Shown here in pieces: positions 27,016-35,282 of a DNA stretch of 64,000 bases (position 1 is the first letter of the stretch; each line of letters opens with the position of its first letter). Made by a program: the position numbers and the translations under genes. Location: the NCBI GenBank assembly GCA_900550865.1, contig URTM01000004.1, forward strand, positions 53,623 through 117,622. Reading direction: 5' to 3'. This stretch comes from an uncultured Dorea sp. Lineage in GTDB: Bacteria; Bacillota; Clostridia; Lachnospirales; Lachnospiraceae. The notes beneath the pieces were generated by a model. It was not told the DNA's origin and ran no database searches. It saw only the letters and a list, made by a program, of their open reading frames with translations.

Positions 27016-28005
27016 CTACAGACTGTACTCATCAATCTTCTGCAATTCTTCCTCCGTAAATGGCGCACTGTGGATCGCTTTTATATTATCCAGGATCTGC
27101 TGCGTTTTTGATGCACCGATCAGGACACTGGTAACCTCTTTTTTCTGCAGCAGCCAGGCAAGTGCCATATCCGCAAGCTTCTCACCACGCTGAGCCGCCA
27201 GTTCATTTAACTTACGAATCTGTTCCATACGCTCTGCGGTAAGAACGCTTTCTTTCAAAAATCTTCCGTCCTTTCGAATACGGCTGTCTTCCGGGATTCC
27301 ATTGAGATAACGGTCCGTCAACTGTCCCTGTGCCAGAGGACTGAATGTAATGAGTCCTTTTTCCAGCTTGCCGGTCATATCCTTTAATCCATTCTTTTCT
27401 ACTGTTCTGTCGAATATAGAATAACGGTTCTGATTGATCACAAACGGGCATTTCAGATCTTTCAGGATCGCTGCTGCCTGTTCCAAAGTCTCTCCATCAT
27501 AATTTGAAAGTCCTACATAGAGTGCCTTTCCCTGACAAACAGCTGTTGCCAGTGCTCCCATCGTCTCCTCGAGCGGTGTCTCCGGATCCATTCTGTGGTG
27601 ATAGAAAATATCCACATAATCCAGTCCCATACGTTTCAGACTCTGATCCAGGCTCGCCAGCAGATATTTGCGGCTGCCCCAGTTGCCGTAAGGACCTTCC
27701 CACATATCATATCCGGCCTTTGTCGTAATGATCAATTCATCACGGTATGACATCAGATCTTCTTTTAATATTCTTCCGAAATTTTTCTCCGCACTTCCGT
27801 AAGCCGGCCCGTAATTATTGGCAAGATCAAACTGTGTGATACCATTATCAAATGCTGTGAAGCAAAGCTGTCTCATATTTTCATAATCGGAAGCATCTCC
27901 GAAATTATGCCATAAGCCAAGCGAAATCTTGGGAAGCAGTAATCCACTTCTTCCACAGCGGTTATATTCCATGATACTGTATCGTTCTTTTGCAGGTGTA
28001 TACAT
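27016..28005 (-). CDS. Aldo/keto reductase, YghZ/GpR-like
   Basis: This 329-residue NADPH-dependent AKR of the YghZ (L-glyceraldehyde 3-phosphate reductase) group has the catalytic Asp and Tyr in FDLANNYG. Lys lies in TTKAGYDMW and His in YHHRMD, and the cofactor segment is LIGASKTQQI. The MWEGPYGNWGSRKYLLASLDQS region is typical of YghZ rather than of aflatoxin-type AKRs. AGGAGGAG precedes the ATG at 28005. Twin palindromic operators lie 80-130 bp upstream, in the region shared with the divergent azlC gene, so it may answer to an outside regulator. Confidence 0.9.
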   Translation of the reverse strand: MYTPAKERYSIMEYNRCGRSGLLLPKISLGLWHNFGDASDYENMRQLCFTAFDNGITQFDLANNYGPAYGSAEKNFGRILKEDLMSYRDELIITTKAGYDMWEGPYGNWGSRKYLLASLDQSLKRMGLDYVDIFYHHRMDPETPLEETMGALATAVCQGKALYVGLSNYDGETLEQAAAILKDLKCPFVINQNRYSIFDRTVEKNGLKDMTGKLEKGLITFSPLAQGQLTDRYLNGIPEDSRIRKDGRFLKESVLTAERMEQIRKLNELAAQRGEKLADMALAWLLQKKEVTSVLIGASKTQQILDNIKAIHSAPFTEEELQKIDEYSL

Positions 28006-28080
28006 TATTTGCTCCTCCTGTCTTTCGTATACCTTATGTTTCGTAGCTTTAAGCAGTTTCTTTATTTTATATAATAGAAC

Positions 28081-28134
28081 CGTCGCAAATGATTTGCAAC
28101 GATTTTTGTTTTCGTCGCAAACGATTTGCGATGA
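28081..28134. promoter_or_regulatory. Twin palindromic operators between the AKR gene and azlC
   Basis: CGTCGCAAATGATTTGCAACGA (28081-28102; longest exact inner palindrome GCAAAT-G-ATTTGC) and a second copy at 28113-28134 (TCGCAAA-CGA-TTTGCGA) repeat with a 32-bp period, three helical turns. The arms are too close together for RNA hairpins, so DNA binding by a dimeric regulator is likely. Confidence 0.7.
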
Positions 28135-28299
28135 TTCTGTTTTTTAATAAAATATTCCTATTTATGATTATATTTCGTGCCACACTATTTTCTATCCCAT
28201 ATAACATTTCCACTTTTCACATCATTGACGCAACCAATCAGAGCGCTTATAATATTCACGGTATTTACAGAAACTATACATAAGATTGGGGAATTTATT

Positions 28300-29085
28300 A
28301 TGACCAGAAGACAATACTTCACCGCTGGTTTCAGGGACGGAATACCGATCTGTCTTGGATACATAGCGGTTTCATTTACATTTGGTATCATGGCGAAAAA
28401 AGTTGGAATTTCGATCTTTGATGCGGTTCTGATCTCTCTTACAAATGTGACAAGTGCCGGGCAGTTTGCGGGACTGTCCCTGATCGCATCGACCGCTTCT
28501 TATATCGAAATGGCTGTTACGCAGCTTATCATCAACTTACGATACTGCCTGATGTCCTGTGCGCTTTCGCAGAAAATTGATCCGGAAGCACCATTGATCC
28601 ACCGCTTCCTCATTGCTTACGGTGTGACCGATGAGATCTTCGGTGTCACAGTCTGTAAGGGTGGAAAGCTGAGTCCTTTTTATTCTTACGGGGTTATATT
28701 TATCTCTGTATTCGGATGGGTGTTCGGAACATTTCTTGGGATCCTGTCCGGAAATATATTGCCGGCCCGTGTCGTCAGCGCATTAAGTGTCGCACTTTAC
28801 GGCATGTTCCTTGCGATCATTATCCCGCCGGCACGCAATAACCGTGTGCTTGCGGGTGTTGTTGTTATTTCCATGGCAGCCAGCTTATTATTTGATAAGA
28901 CACCTGGTCTTCGGAATATTTCATCCGGATTCCGTATTATCATTATTACTTTAGTCATTGCCGGAATTGCGGCTTATTTCTTCCCGGTGAAAGAAGACGA
29001 GTACGATGAATTGGAAGAAGCCGGGGAACTGACCGGCAGCACAGATTCTGTGGACATTGCAAAGGAGGCGCACCATGAATCATAA
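28300..29085 (+). CDS. azlC: AzlC-family branched-chain amino acid exporter, large subunit
   Basis: This 261-residue polytopic membrane protein of the AzlC family starts MTRRQYFTAGFRDGIPICLGY. It continues with FTFGIMAKKVG, SAGQFAGLSLIA, NLRYCLMSCALSQK and IAYGVTDEIFGV, all family marks. A Glu/Asp-rich tail follows the last helix. With AzlD it forms an exporter for branched-chain amino acids or analogues. The ATG at 28300 follows TTGGGGA; an earlier in-frame start at 28177 lacks a ribosome site and would add an unusual N-terminus. It is divergent from the aldo/keto reductase, with twin operators between them. Confidence 0.92.
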   Translation: MTRRQYFTAGFRDGIPICLGYIAVSFTFGIMAKKVGISIFDAVLISLTNVTSAGQFAGLSLIASTASYIEMAVTQLIINLRYCLMSCALSQKIDPEAPLIHRFLIAYGVTDEIFGVTVCKGGKLSPFYSYGVIFISVFGWVFGTFLGILSGNILPARVVSALSVALYGMFLAIIIPPARNNRVLAGVVVISMAASLLFDKTPGLRNISSGFRIIIITLVIAGIAAYFFPVKEDEYDELEEAGELTGSTDSVDIAKEAHHES

Positions 29086-29386
29086 TATCTATATCTATAT
29101 ATTTGTAATGGCGGCAGTCACTTACCTGATCCGTATGCTTCCGCTGACACTGATCCGAAAAGAAATCAAAAGCACGTATATCAAATCATTTTTATACTAT
29201 GTCCCATATGTGACGCTCGCAGCTATGACATTCCCGGCAATCCTTAGTGCCACTGCGAATATCTGGTCTGCGCTTGCCGGATTTATTATCGCTGTATTCC
29301 TGGCTTACCGGGGAAAGAGTCTGCTGAAGGTATCTTTGTTTGCATGTCTCGGCGTCTTTATTGTTGAACTGATTACCGGATTATAA
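29075..29386 (+). CDS. azlD: AzlD-family exporter small subunit
   Basis: The 103-residue membrane protein has four hydrophobic segments and the family pattern TYLIRMLPLTLIRKEI near the N-terminus and YYVPYVTLAAMTFPAIL in the middle. AAAGGAGG sits 6 nt before the ATG at 29075. The start lies 11 bp inside the azlC end, so the two subunits are translationally coupled. A 17-bp terminator stem follows about 20 bp after the stop. Confidence 0.93.
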   Translation: MNHNIYIYIFVMAAVTYLIRMLPLTLIRKEIKSTYIKSFLYYVPYVTLAAMTFPAILSATANIWSALAGFIIAVFLAYRGKSLLKVSLFACLGVFIVELITGL

Positions 29387-29405
29387 GGATAATACATATT
29401 TACAG

Positions 29406-29450
29406 AAAATCCCCATATAAATACTACAAATGATTTATATGGGGATTTTT
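29406..29450 (+). terminator. Terminator of azlCD overlapping the next gene's start region
   Basis: A perfect 17-bp stem (29406-29422 with 29433-29449, 10-nt loop) ends in T5. The next base is the A of the ATG of the DUF885 gene, whose GGGG ribosome-site-like tract is buried in the 3' arm. Confidence 0.88.
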
Positions 29451-31229
29451 ATGCAAAAACTTCTGAAAAAATTCCGGCAGAAACCTCTGTTCCTGCTCTT
29501 TCCATCTGCCGCTGTATTTCTGATTCTTTCCATCTTGTTCCTCCACTTTCACCATGACGCAGATCAGGCATTTTCTAAATATACATCCGAACTTTTCCGT
29601 CAGGAAATCAGCGCAAACACGATCACTCTCCACTACACCCTGAAAAATCCCGAAAACTATGGCATAAATAATACACCCATTTCTTATGGACAATACACCA
29701 CCGACCCCGGACTCGTCCGGTCAAGTGTCGATGCTGAACGCACCAGACTTCAGTCTCATAACAGAACTTCTCTTTCCAAAGACAACCGTCTCACCTATGA
29801 TGTGCTGGATAACTATCTGACTTCTGCTTATGATCTGGCTCCCTATACACTTTACGAAGAACCGCTTGCGCCACTCACCGGAACTCAATCACAGCTTCCT
29901 GTTATCTTATCCGAATACCGGTTTTATAAAATTTCCGACATCGATAATTACCTGAAACTTCTTACCAGGACGCCGGAATACTTCCGATCTATCCTGAATT
30001 TCGAACATACGAAATCCGAATCCGGTCTTTTTATGGCATCCTACACTGCCGACTCTATCATCAAAGAATGCCGGGATTTTGTTAATTTAAAAGAAAGCAA
30101 TTATCTCTATTCTTCTTTCGTGGAACGACTGGAAGAACTTGCTTCTGCCAAAGACGGTATCCTTACCGAAAAGCAACGGGAAGCCTATACCCGGCAGAAC
30201 AACGTTTACATAAAAAAATATATTTTTCCGGCCTATGAACAACTTATTTCCGGCTTATCCGAACTCCGCAGTTCCGGAAAAAACAATAACGGGCTGTGCT
30301 ATCTTCCGAATGGCCGGACTTATTACGAATACCTGGTAAAAAGTGAGACCGGCTCCTCCCGCAGTATTGCAGAGCTGCAAAATCTTGCAAATGCACAGAT
30401 ACTTTCGGATCTTACGGTCATGCAACGGGTACTAACAGAAGACTCCTCCGGCTCCTCCTCCGTAACTTCTGATATTTTCAGCTCCCAGGGTACACTGCTC
30501 ACCGAATCTGACCCGGAAAAGATTTTATCCACATTATCCGGCAGGATTACGAAAGATTTTCCACCATATCCACAGATCCATACACAGATCAAATACGTCC
30601 AGAAATCCATGGAAGAGTACTTAAGTCCGGCCTTCTATATGATCCCGGCCATCGACAACACTTCCGAAAATGTAATCTACATCAACAACGGGCACATCAC
30701 TGACAACCTTTCTCGCTTCACCACCCTCGCCCACGAAGGCTATCCCGGACATTTATATCAGAATGTCTATTACGCAAGCCTTCATCCCGATCCAATCCGC
30801 TGTGTCTTGAATTACGGGGGCTATACCGAGGGATGGGCTACTTACAGCGAGATGATGAGTTACTACTTTTCCACACTGACCAAAGAACAGGCCACATTAT
30901 TTCAACGCAACTCCTCTGTCATTCTGGCCCTATATGCACTTGCCGATATGGGAATCCATTACGATGGCTGGAAGCTTGCCGATGTGGCGGCTTTTTTCCA
31001 CACTTATGGGATAACGGATGATGCGACTATTGAGGATATCTATGATCTGATCATTGCTGATCCGGCTAATTACCTGAAATACTATATTGGGTATCTGGAA
31101 TTTCTGGAACTTAAGAAAGATGCCGTGGATAAGTGGGGTGATAACTTTACGCAGATACGGTTTCATAAGGCGGTTCTGGATGTTGGGCCGGCGTCGTTTG
31201 ATGTGATTCAGAAGTATGTTTTTAAATAG
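29451..31229 (+). CDS. DUF885 family membrane-anchored metallopeptidase
   Basis: The 592-residue product has a basic start and one hydrophobic helix (about residues 12-32), so it is probably anchored or secreted. The rest is helical with the DUF885 metal motif LAHEGYPGHLYQ near residue 430, then NYGGYTEGWATYSEMMSYYF, whose Glu could be the third ligand. DUF885 proteins are predicted zinc peptidases related to M32/M2 clans; the substrate is unknown. The ATG at 29451 begins just after the azlD terminator stem, and its SD-like GGGG is inside that stem. An ATG at 29430 would lie within the loop, so the first choice is preferred. Confidence 0.87.
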   Translation: MQKLLKKFRQKPLFLLFPSAAVFLILSILFLHFHHDADQAFSKYTSELFRQEISANTITLHYTLKNPENYGINNTPISYGQYTTDPGLVRSSVDAERTRLQSHNRTSLSKDNRLTYDVLDNYLTSAYDLAPYTLYEEPLAPLTGTQSQLPVILSEYRFYKISDIDNYLKLLTRTPEYFRSILNFEHTKSESGLFMASYTADSIIKECRDFVNLKESNYLYSSFVERLEELASAKDGILTEKQREAYTRQNNVYIKKYIFPAYEQLISGLSELRSSGKNNNGLCYLPNGRTYYEYLVKSETGSSRSIAELQNLANAQILSDLTVMQRVLTEDSSGSSSVTSDIFSSQGTLLTESDPEKILSTLSGRITKDFPPYPQIHTQIKYVQKSMEEYLSPAFYMIPAIDNTSENVIYINNGHITDNLSRFTTLAHEGYPGHLYQNVYYASLHPDPIRCVLNYGGYTEGWATYSEMMSYYFSTLTKEQATLFQRNSSVILALYALADMGIHYDGWKLADVAAFFHTYGITDDATIEDIYDLIIADPANYLKYYIGYLEFLELKKDAVDKWGDNFTQIRFHKAVLDVGPASFDVIQKYVFK

Positions 31230-31233
31230 ATAA

Positions 31234-31257
31234 GAGGATTCCTTGTATGGAATCCTC
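31234..31257. terminator. Hairpin between convergent genes
   Basis: GAGGATTCC (31234-31242) and GGAATCCTC (31249-31257) form a perfect stem with a 6-nt loop, between the stops of the DUF885 and Rpn-family genes. There is no strong T-tract. Confidence 0.6.
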
Positions 31258-31261
31258 TCCT

Positions 31262-32203
31262 CTATATAACCTCATTGTTATCATTTATAAGCTTTTGTAT
31301 GACCATTACATCCTCATCTAAATCTTCAGCAATTTCTTCCAGAGTCATTCCTTTCCTTAATCGTTTCTCAATAAATCTTTTTAGGACATTCTCTTCACCA
31401 ACTTTGATTCCATCTTTCCGTCCGGCCTCATACTCCGCCTTCCGCAGTTTCTTCTCTTCAAATTCTTTATCATACTCATAGATGCTCATCTTGATCACCT
31501 CTGCCTTATTCTTCGCTAAAAATTCTTCCAGAATTCCTTCTTTCATGCACTCTTCAACCGCCCGCTCTACAGCTTCTTCCAATGCTATATCCGGTTCAGC
31601 AGCATATTTTCTCACTCTGGCCACATACTGTGCATATTCCTTTAACGTCCGGCAATGTTCCATTAATTCACTATTATGTCCTTCATTCACATTTAACATC
31701 GTAACCCGTAATTCTAAGTCCGGATCTTCTGTCGGGTTCTCATAAGCTGATGATAATCGGAATTCACTGCGGTCTTCAATCTTTTTCGTTCCATTGTAGA
31801 ACACAATGAATCTTGGTGTCGGTATCTTCTGTATTGCAGTCGAGTATAATGATTTTTGAACAACTAATCTCTGATATTCATCTGCAATATAGAATAAATT
31901 TCTAAGAGGAATATTGGGATTATACGTTGACTGATGTTCATACAGATATAAATTCATATCCATAATAAATGCCAGATCATTTTTCATCCCCAGATAGATT
32001 GCATTCTCCAAAGTTACAATCTGCAGTTCTTCCGGATTCGTATAATTCCGGCCATTCATTGCATTATATAACGACAACAGATTTTCCTTATCCCGGTACA
32101 ACATCCGGAAAACCGTATCTTTATACTGATGATTTGCTCTTAACCTCCGATTTTTCACCTGATACTTTTTGTTACTTCTCTTCTGGTTCTTTCTCTTCGC
32201 CAT
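31262..32203 (-). CDS. Rpn/YhgA-like family PD-(D/E)XK nuclease-type protein
   Basis: The 313-residue protein has a basic N-terminal tail, then DTVFRMLYRDKENLLSLYNAM, the start of the Rpn/transposase_31-like nuclease domain. LAFIMDMNLYLYEHQST follows, where an Asp and Glu-x-Gln fit the PD-(D/E)XK core (D...EHQ), and then IPTPRFIVFYNG. The C-terminus is a Lys/Glu-rich helical region with an EAGRKDG turn and ends in a small HTH-like part (MTLEEIAEDLDEDVMVIQKL). Rpn proteins promote RecA-independent recombination or serve in defence; they are not true transposases. The ATG at 32203 follows GGAGA by 7 nt. Confidence 0.85.
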   Translation of the reverse strand: MAKRKNQKRSNKKYQVKNRRLRANHQYKDTVFRMLYRDKENLLSLYNAMNGRNYTNPEELQIVTLENAIYLGMKNDLAFIMDMNLYLYEHQSTYNPNIPLRNLFYIADEYQRLVVQKSLYSTAIQKIPTPRFIVFYNGTKKIEDRSEFRLSSAYENPTEDPDLELRVTMLNVNEGHNSELMEHCRTLKEYAQYVARVRKYAAEPDIALEEAVERAVEECMKEGILEEFLAKNKAEVIKMSIYEYDKEFEEKKLRKAEYEAGRKDGIKVGEENVLKRFIEKRLRKGMTLEEIAEDLDEDVMVIQKLINDNNEVI

Positions 32204-32449
32204 ATTCAATTCTCCTTTACCACAGGAGTCCACATGTTCTTTTCAGTCCTCTCCTGCTTTTCTATCATTGATTGGTATAAAAGCATAGATTTCTGAAATG
32301 TAATTAGAATATAGACGGTGATGATCACCTTGGATTTCTTTTGAAATATGCTTTGTTATAGTTTAACACATTAGTAAATATGTCTGCAATATTTTATACA
32401 TTTATTTATGTATTTTTTATATAATCTACAGAACTTACCACTGGCATCT
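32204..32449. other. AT-rich gap with a short palindrome
   Basis: Between the Rpn gene start and the polyamine operon end the DNA is AT-rich. A 13-bp palindrome GGTGATGATCACC (32317-32329) is the only clear mark; it could be an operator of the Rpn gene. I see no coding sequence. Confidence 0.4.
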
Positions 32450-32535
32450 CCTTACGAATGCATGGCAATCAACGCACACCCGCAAAAAGCCAGCAGGGAC
32501 GGGGAAAATTCCATTTTCCCCGTCCCCATTGGCCC
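32450..32535 (-). terminator. Type B GGGACGGGG terminator repeat after potCD
   Basis: On minus, GGGACGGGGAAAA and TTTTCCCCGTCCC form a 13-bp stem with a 5-nt loop. An outer GCCAAT/TGCTGGC extension and T5 follow. The stem, loop and outer arms recur exactly at 40221-40271, and the flanking CTTACGAA-NNCATGGC also recurs. Confidence 0.85.
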
Positions 32536-32543
32536 CATTGGCC

Positions 32544-34439
32544 TTAATTTGTATTACTAGCCGCAATCTTCACCTTGCTCCAAAGATTACTGATCTCTTT
32601 CTTCGTCTCCTCATTATACTCAAAGACTTCATCTTTCTTATTATCTGTTCTTGGTATATATGCATCAATTCCTTCGAACTCTCCGCCCTTGCCATACAGA
32701 TCTTCCATAACCTTCTTATTCGCTGATGTATAACCTACATAACTTGAATTGTCATAAGCTCCGTCATAATCGCTCGCATAATTGATAAATGCATGTGCGA
32801 GTTCCGGATTCTTCGCATTCTTCGGAATGACCATGGCATCGGACCACTGATTAGTTCCACCTTCCGGCAGGTAGTATCCCATGTTCTCATTCTCATTAAT
32901 TACATATGTCGCATCTCCGGAATAGATCAGGCCAAGCGCCTTTCTTCCCTGCGCCATGTTATCAATGATCTCATCGGTAACGATCTCCGGCTTCATGGTC
33001 TGTACACACTGTACCAGCCAGTTATAAGCTTCCTGGATCTGGCTTTCGTCAGATGTATTCATCGAATATCCCAATGCCTTCAATGCCATCATAAAGGAAT
33101 CTCTCTCTGAATCATACAGGTAGATATCCCCTTTATATTTCTGATCCAGGAAAATGTTATAGCCTTCTTTTTCCAGATCTTTGATGTCGACTTTTGTCTT
33201 ATCGTACACGATTCCGACTGTTCCCCAGAAATACGGAACAGAATATTCATTCTCCGGATCATATGGAAGTCCTTTGACCGCATCATCTAATTTATCCATA
33301 CAGTTCAGTTTCGACTTATCCAATTTCTGTAAATATCCTTCGGAAATAAGTCTCTGGATCATATAATCACTTGGTACCAATATATCATAAGCTTCGCCAT
33401 TGGCTACTTTAATGTACATCTGTTCATTGGAATCAAAATTTTCAAGAAGTACCGTTGCCCCTGTCTCTTTCTGGAAATCCTGGATAATATGTTCACCTAC
33501 ATACTCGCCCCAGTTGTAGATACGAAGCGTCTGCCCTTCGAACGGCAATGGCTCTTTCTTGTTATTATATGTTACAACTCCGGCTACGATCGCCAGTACA
33601 CATACAACCGCAACTGCCGGTACCAGAACATTTCGTCTGCCGATGCTGTTTCTCTTCGCACGTTTTGCAAAAAGCGTTGGTGCCACGTTGATGATCACCA
33701 GTACGATCGTAATGATCACAACCACCAGTGTCGAGATCGCATTGATACTCGGGTTGACACGTTTACTCATCGTATACACCATAATACTTAGGTTCTTCAC
33801 ACCACGTCCGGTTACAAAATAAGAGATGATGAAATCATCCACCGACATGGTAAATGCGATCAATGCCCCGGCTACGATTCCCGGCGTGATCTGTGGCACA
33901 ACAACTTTCGTCAGTGCCTGCCACGGTGTTGCACCTAAGTCCATTGCCGCATCGGCAAGGTTCGGATCCAGTGATTTGATCTTTGGCATGACCGATAACA
34001 TAACATATGGAATACAGAATGCGATATGCGCCAGAAGCATCGTTACATAACCTTTTTCCACATGAAATGTAATAAATAATAACATAAATCCGATTGCCGT
34101 TACAATCTCCGGATTCATGATTGGAAGATTGTTGATCTGCTCCATCAGGTCACGCACAATCTTCTTTGATTTACTGATACCGATTGCTGCAATTGTTCCT
34201 GTTACCGTTGAAATAAAGGTCGCAAGCAATGCAATACTGAAGGTTGTCGACAGTGCATCCATCATATCTGATGAATCCAGCATATGTTTGTACCAGCGGA
34301 GTGAAAATCCTGTAAAACTCGTCAGTGATTTTCCATCGTTAAACGAGAATATGATCATATACAGGATTGGAAGATAGAAGAACACAACCGCCAGTATCAT
34401 AAGGATCTTCCCTATCGGACGTTTTCCCTTATTATTCAT
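32544..34439 (-). CDS. potCD: Polyamine ABC transporter permease/substrate-binding fusion
   Basis: Residues 1-260 form a PotC-type permease: six helices and the EAA-like loop DAAMDLGATPWQALTKVVVPQ. A further membrane helix (about 270-292) then leads into a PotD-type binding protein outside the cell, with LRIYNWGEYVGEHIIQDF, DILVPSDYMIQRL, YFWGTVGIVYDK and QWSDAMVIPKNAKN. Fusion of PotC and PotD is known in Firmicutes and ties one binding protein to each transporter. It is the last gene of the potA-potB-potCD operon and probably imports spermidine or putrescine. A type B terminator follows the stop. Confidence 0.93.
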   Translation of the reverse strand: MNNKGKRPIGKILMILAVVFFYLPILYMIIFSFNDGKSLTSFTGFSLRWYKHMLDSSDMMDALSTTFSIALLATFISTVTGTIAAIGISKSKKIVRDLMEQINNLPIMNPEIVTAIGFMLLFITFHVEKGYVTMLLAHIAFCIPYVMLSVMPKIKSLDPNLADAAMDLGATPWQALTKVVVPQITPGIVAGALIAFTMSVDDFIISYFVTGRGVKNLSIMVYTMSKRVNPSINAISTLVVVIITIVLVIINVAPTLFAKRAKRNSIGRRNVLVPAVAVVCVLAIVAGVVTYNNKKEPLPFEGQTLRIYNWGEYVGEHIIQDFQKETGATVLLENFDSNEQMYIKVANGEAYDILVPSDYMIQRLISEGYLQKLDKSKLNCMDKLDDAVKGLPYDPENEYSVPYFWGTVGIVYDKTKVDIKDLEKEGYNIFLDQKYKGDIYLYDSERDSFMMALKALGYSMNTSDESQIQEAYNWLVQCVQTMKPEIVTDEIIDNMAQGRKALGLIYSGDATYVINENENMGYYLPEGGTNQWSDAMVIPKNAKNPELAHAFINYASDYDGAYDNSSYVGYTSANKKVMEDLYGKGGEFEGIDAYIPRTDNKKDEVFEYNEETKKEISNLWSKVKIAASNTN

Positions 34440-34444
34440 AACGA

Positions 34445-35281
34445 TTATACCCCCTTTCCGCCCTGGTTACGAATTTCAATCTTACGGACAACCATCATAA
34501 GTACCATCATAATGACAGCCATGATCATGGAAATAGCACTTCCGAAGTTCCACTCTCCAACCGTAATGAACTGGTTCTCGATCATATTTCCGATGAGGAA
34601 ATACTGACCGCCGCCGAGCAGTTTCGGTATGAAGAAAGAGCTGACTGCCGGAAGAAATACCAGCGTAATCCCGTTGATGATTCCCGGCACGGAAAGCGGC
34701 AGTGTCACACGCTTAAATGTCTGCGCCGGGCTTGCCCCAAGGTCTGCACTTGCCTCCAGCAGGGAATTGTCCATCTTACTAAGTGACGTCTGGATCTGCA
34801 GGATCATAAATGGCAGGAAGTTATATACCATTCCCAAAAGCACCGCCTCTTCTGTGTAAAGAAGAGAACCCTTTCCCAATCCCACCAGTTGTAAGATCCT
34901 CTGGATCAGACCGCCGTCACTTAAAAGTCCGATCCATGCATACGTTCTTACCAGCATGTTGATCCACATCGGGATCGTGATCACAAGAACCAGCGCATTC
35001 TGTTTTTTCTGCTCACTACGCGCAATATAATATGCGATCGGATAGCCCAGTAACAGGCAGATCACTGTTGTCTTTACCGCAATCACAATGGAACGCCAGA
35101 GGATTAATAAGAAATCCGGGTCGGTAAAAAATTTGGCATAATGTTCCAATGTAAATGTGAACGACAGGATGGTATTTCCCTGGTCTGTCACGGAATAAAG
35201 CGCAATCAGTACCATCGGGAATACCAGCATCAGTACCGCCCACACGATATACGGAAATGCTAACTGTGAAAATTTCTTCAT
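34445..35281 (-). CDS. potB: Polyamine ABC transporter permease PotB
   Basis: This 278-residue inner-membrane permease has six predicted helices. Its BPD_transp_1 coupling loop reads EASADLGASPAQTFKRVTLPLS. It pairs with the PotC half of the next protein to form the channel. The ATG at 35281 lies one base after the potA stop, without its own clear ribosome site, so translation is probably coupled to potA. potCD follows 5 bp downstream. Confidence 0.93.
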   Translation of the reverse strand: MKKFSQLAFPYIVWAVLMLVFPMVLIALYSVTDQGNTILSFTFTLEHYAKFFTDPDFLLILWRSIVIAVKTTVICLLLGYPIAYYIARSEQKKQNALVLVITIPMWINMLVRTYAWIGLLSDGGLIQRILQLVGLGKGSLLYTEEAVLLGMVYNFLPFMILQIQTSLSKMDNSLLEASADLGASPAQTFKRVTLPLSVPGIINGITLVFLPAVSSFFIPKLLGGGQYFLIGNMIENQFITVGEWNFGSAISMIMAVIMMVLMMVVRKIEIRNQGGKGV

Positions 35282-35282
35282 C

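Noticed and set aside
28081..28134. Rho-independent terminators
   Set aside because: The arms are separated by only 1-3 bases, too close for an RNA loop, and they lie between divergent gene starts.
31262..32203. Insertion sequence transposase
   Set aside because: The Rpn-type protein has no terminal inverted repeats or target duplications around it, and Rpn proteins are not true transposases.
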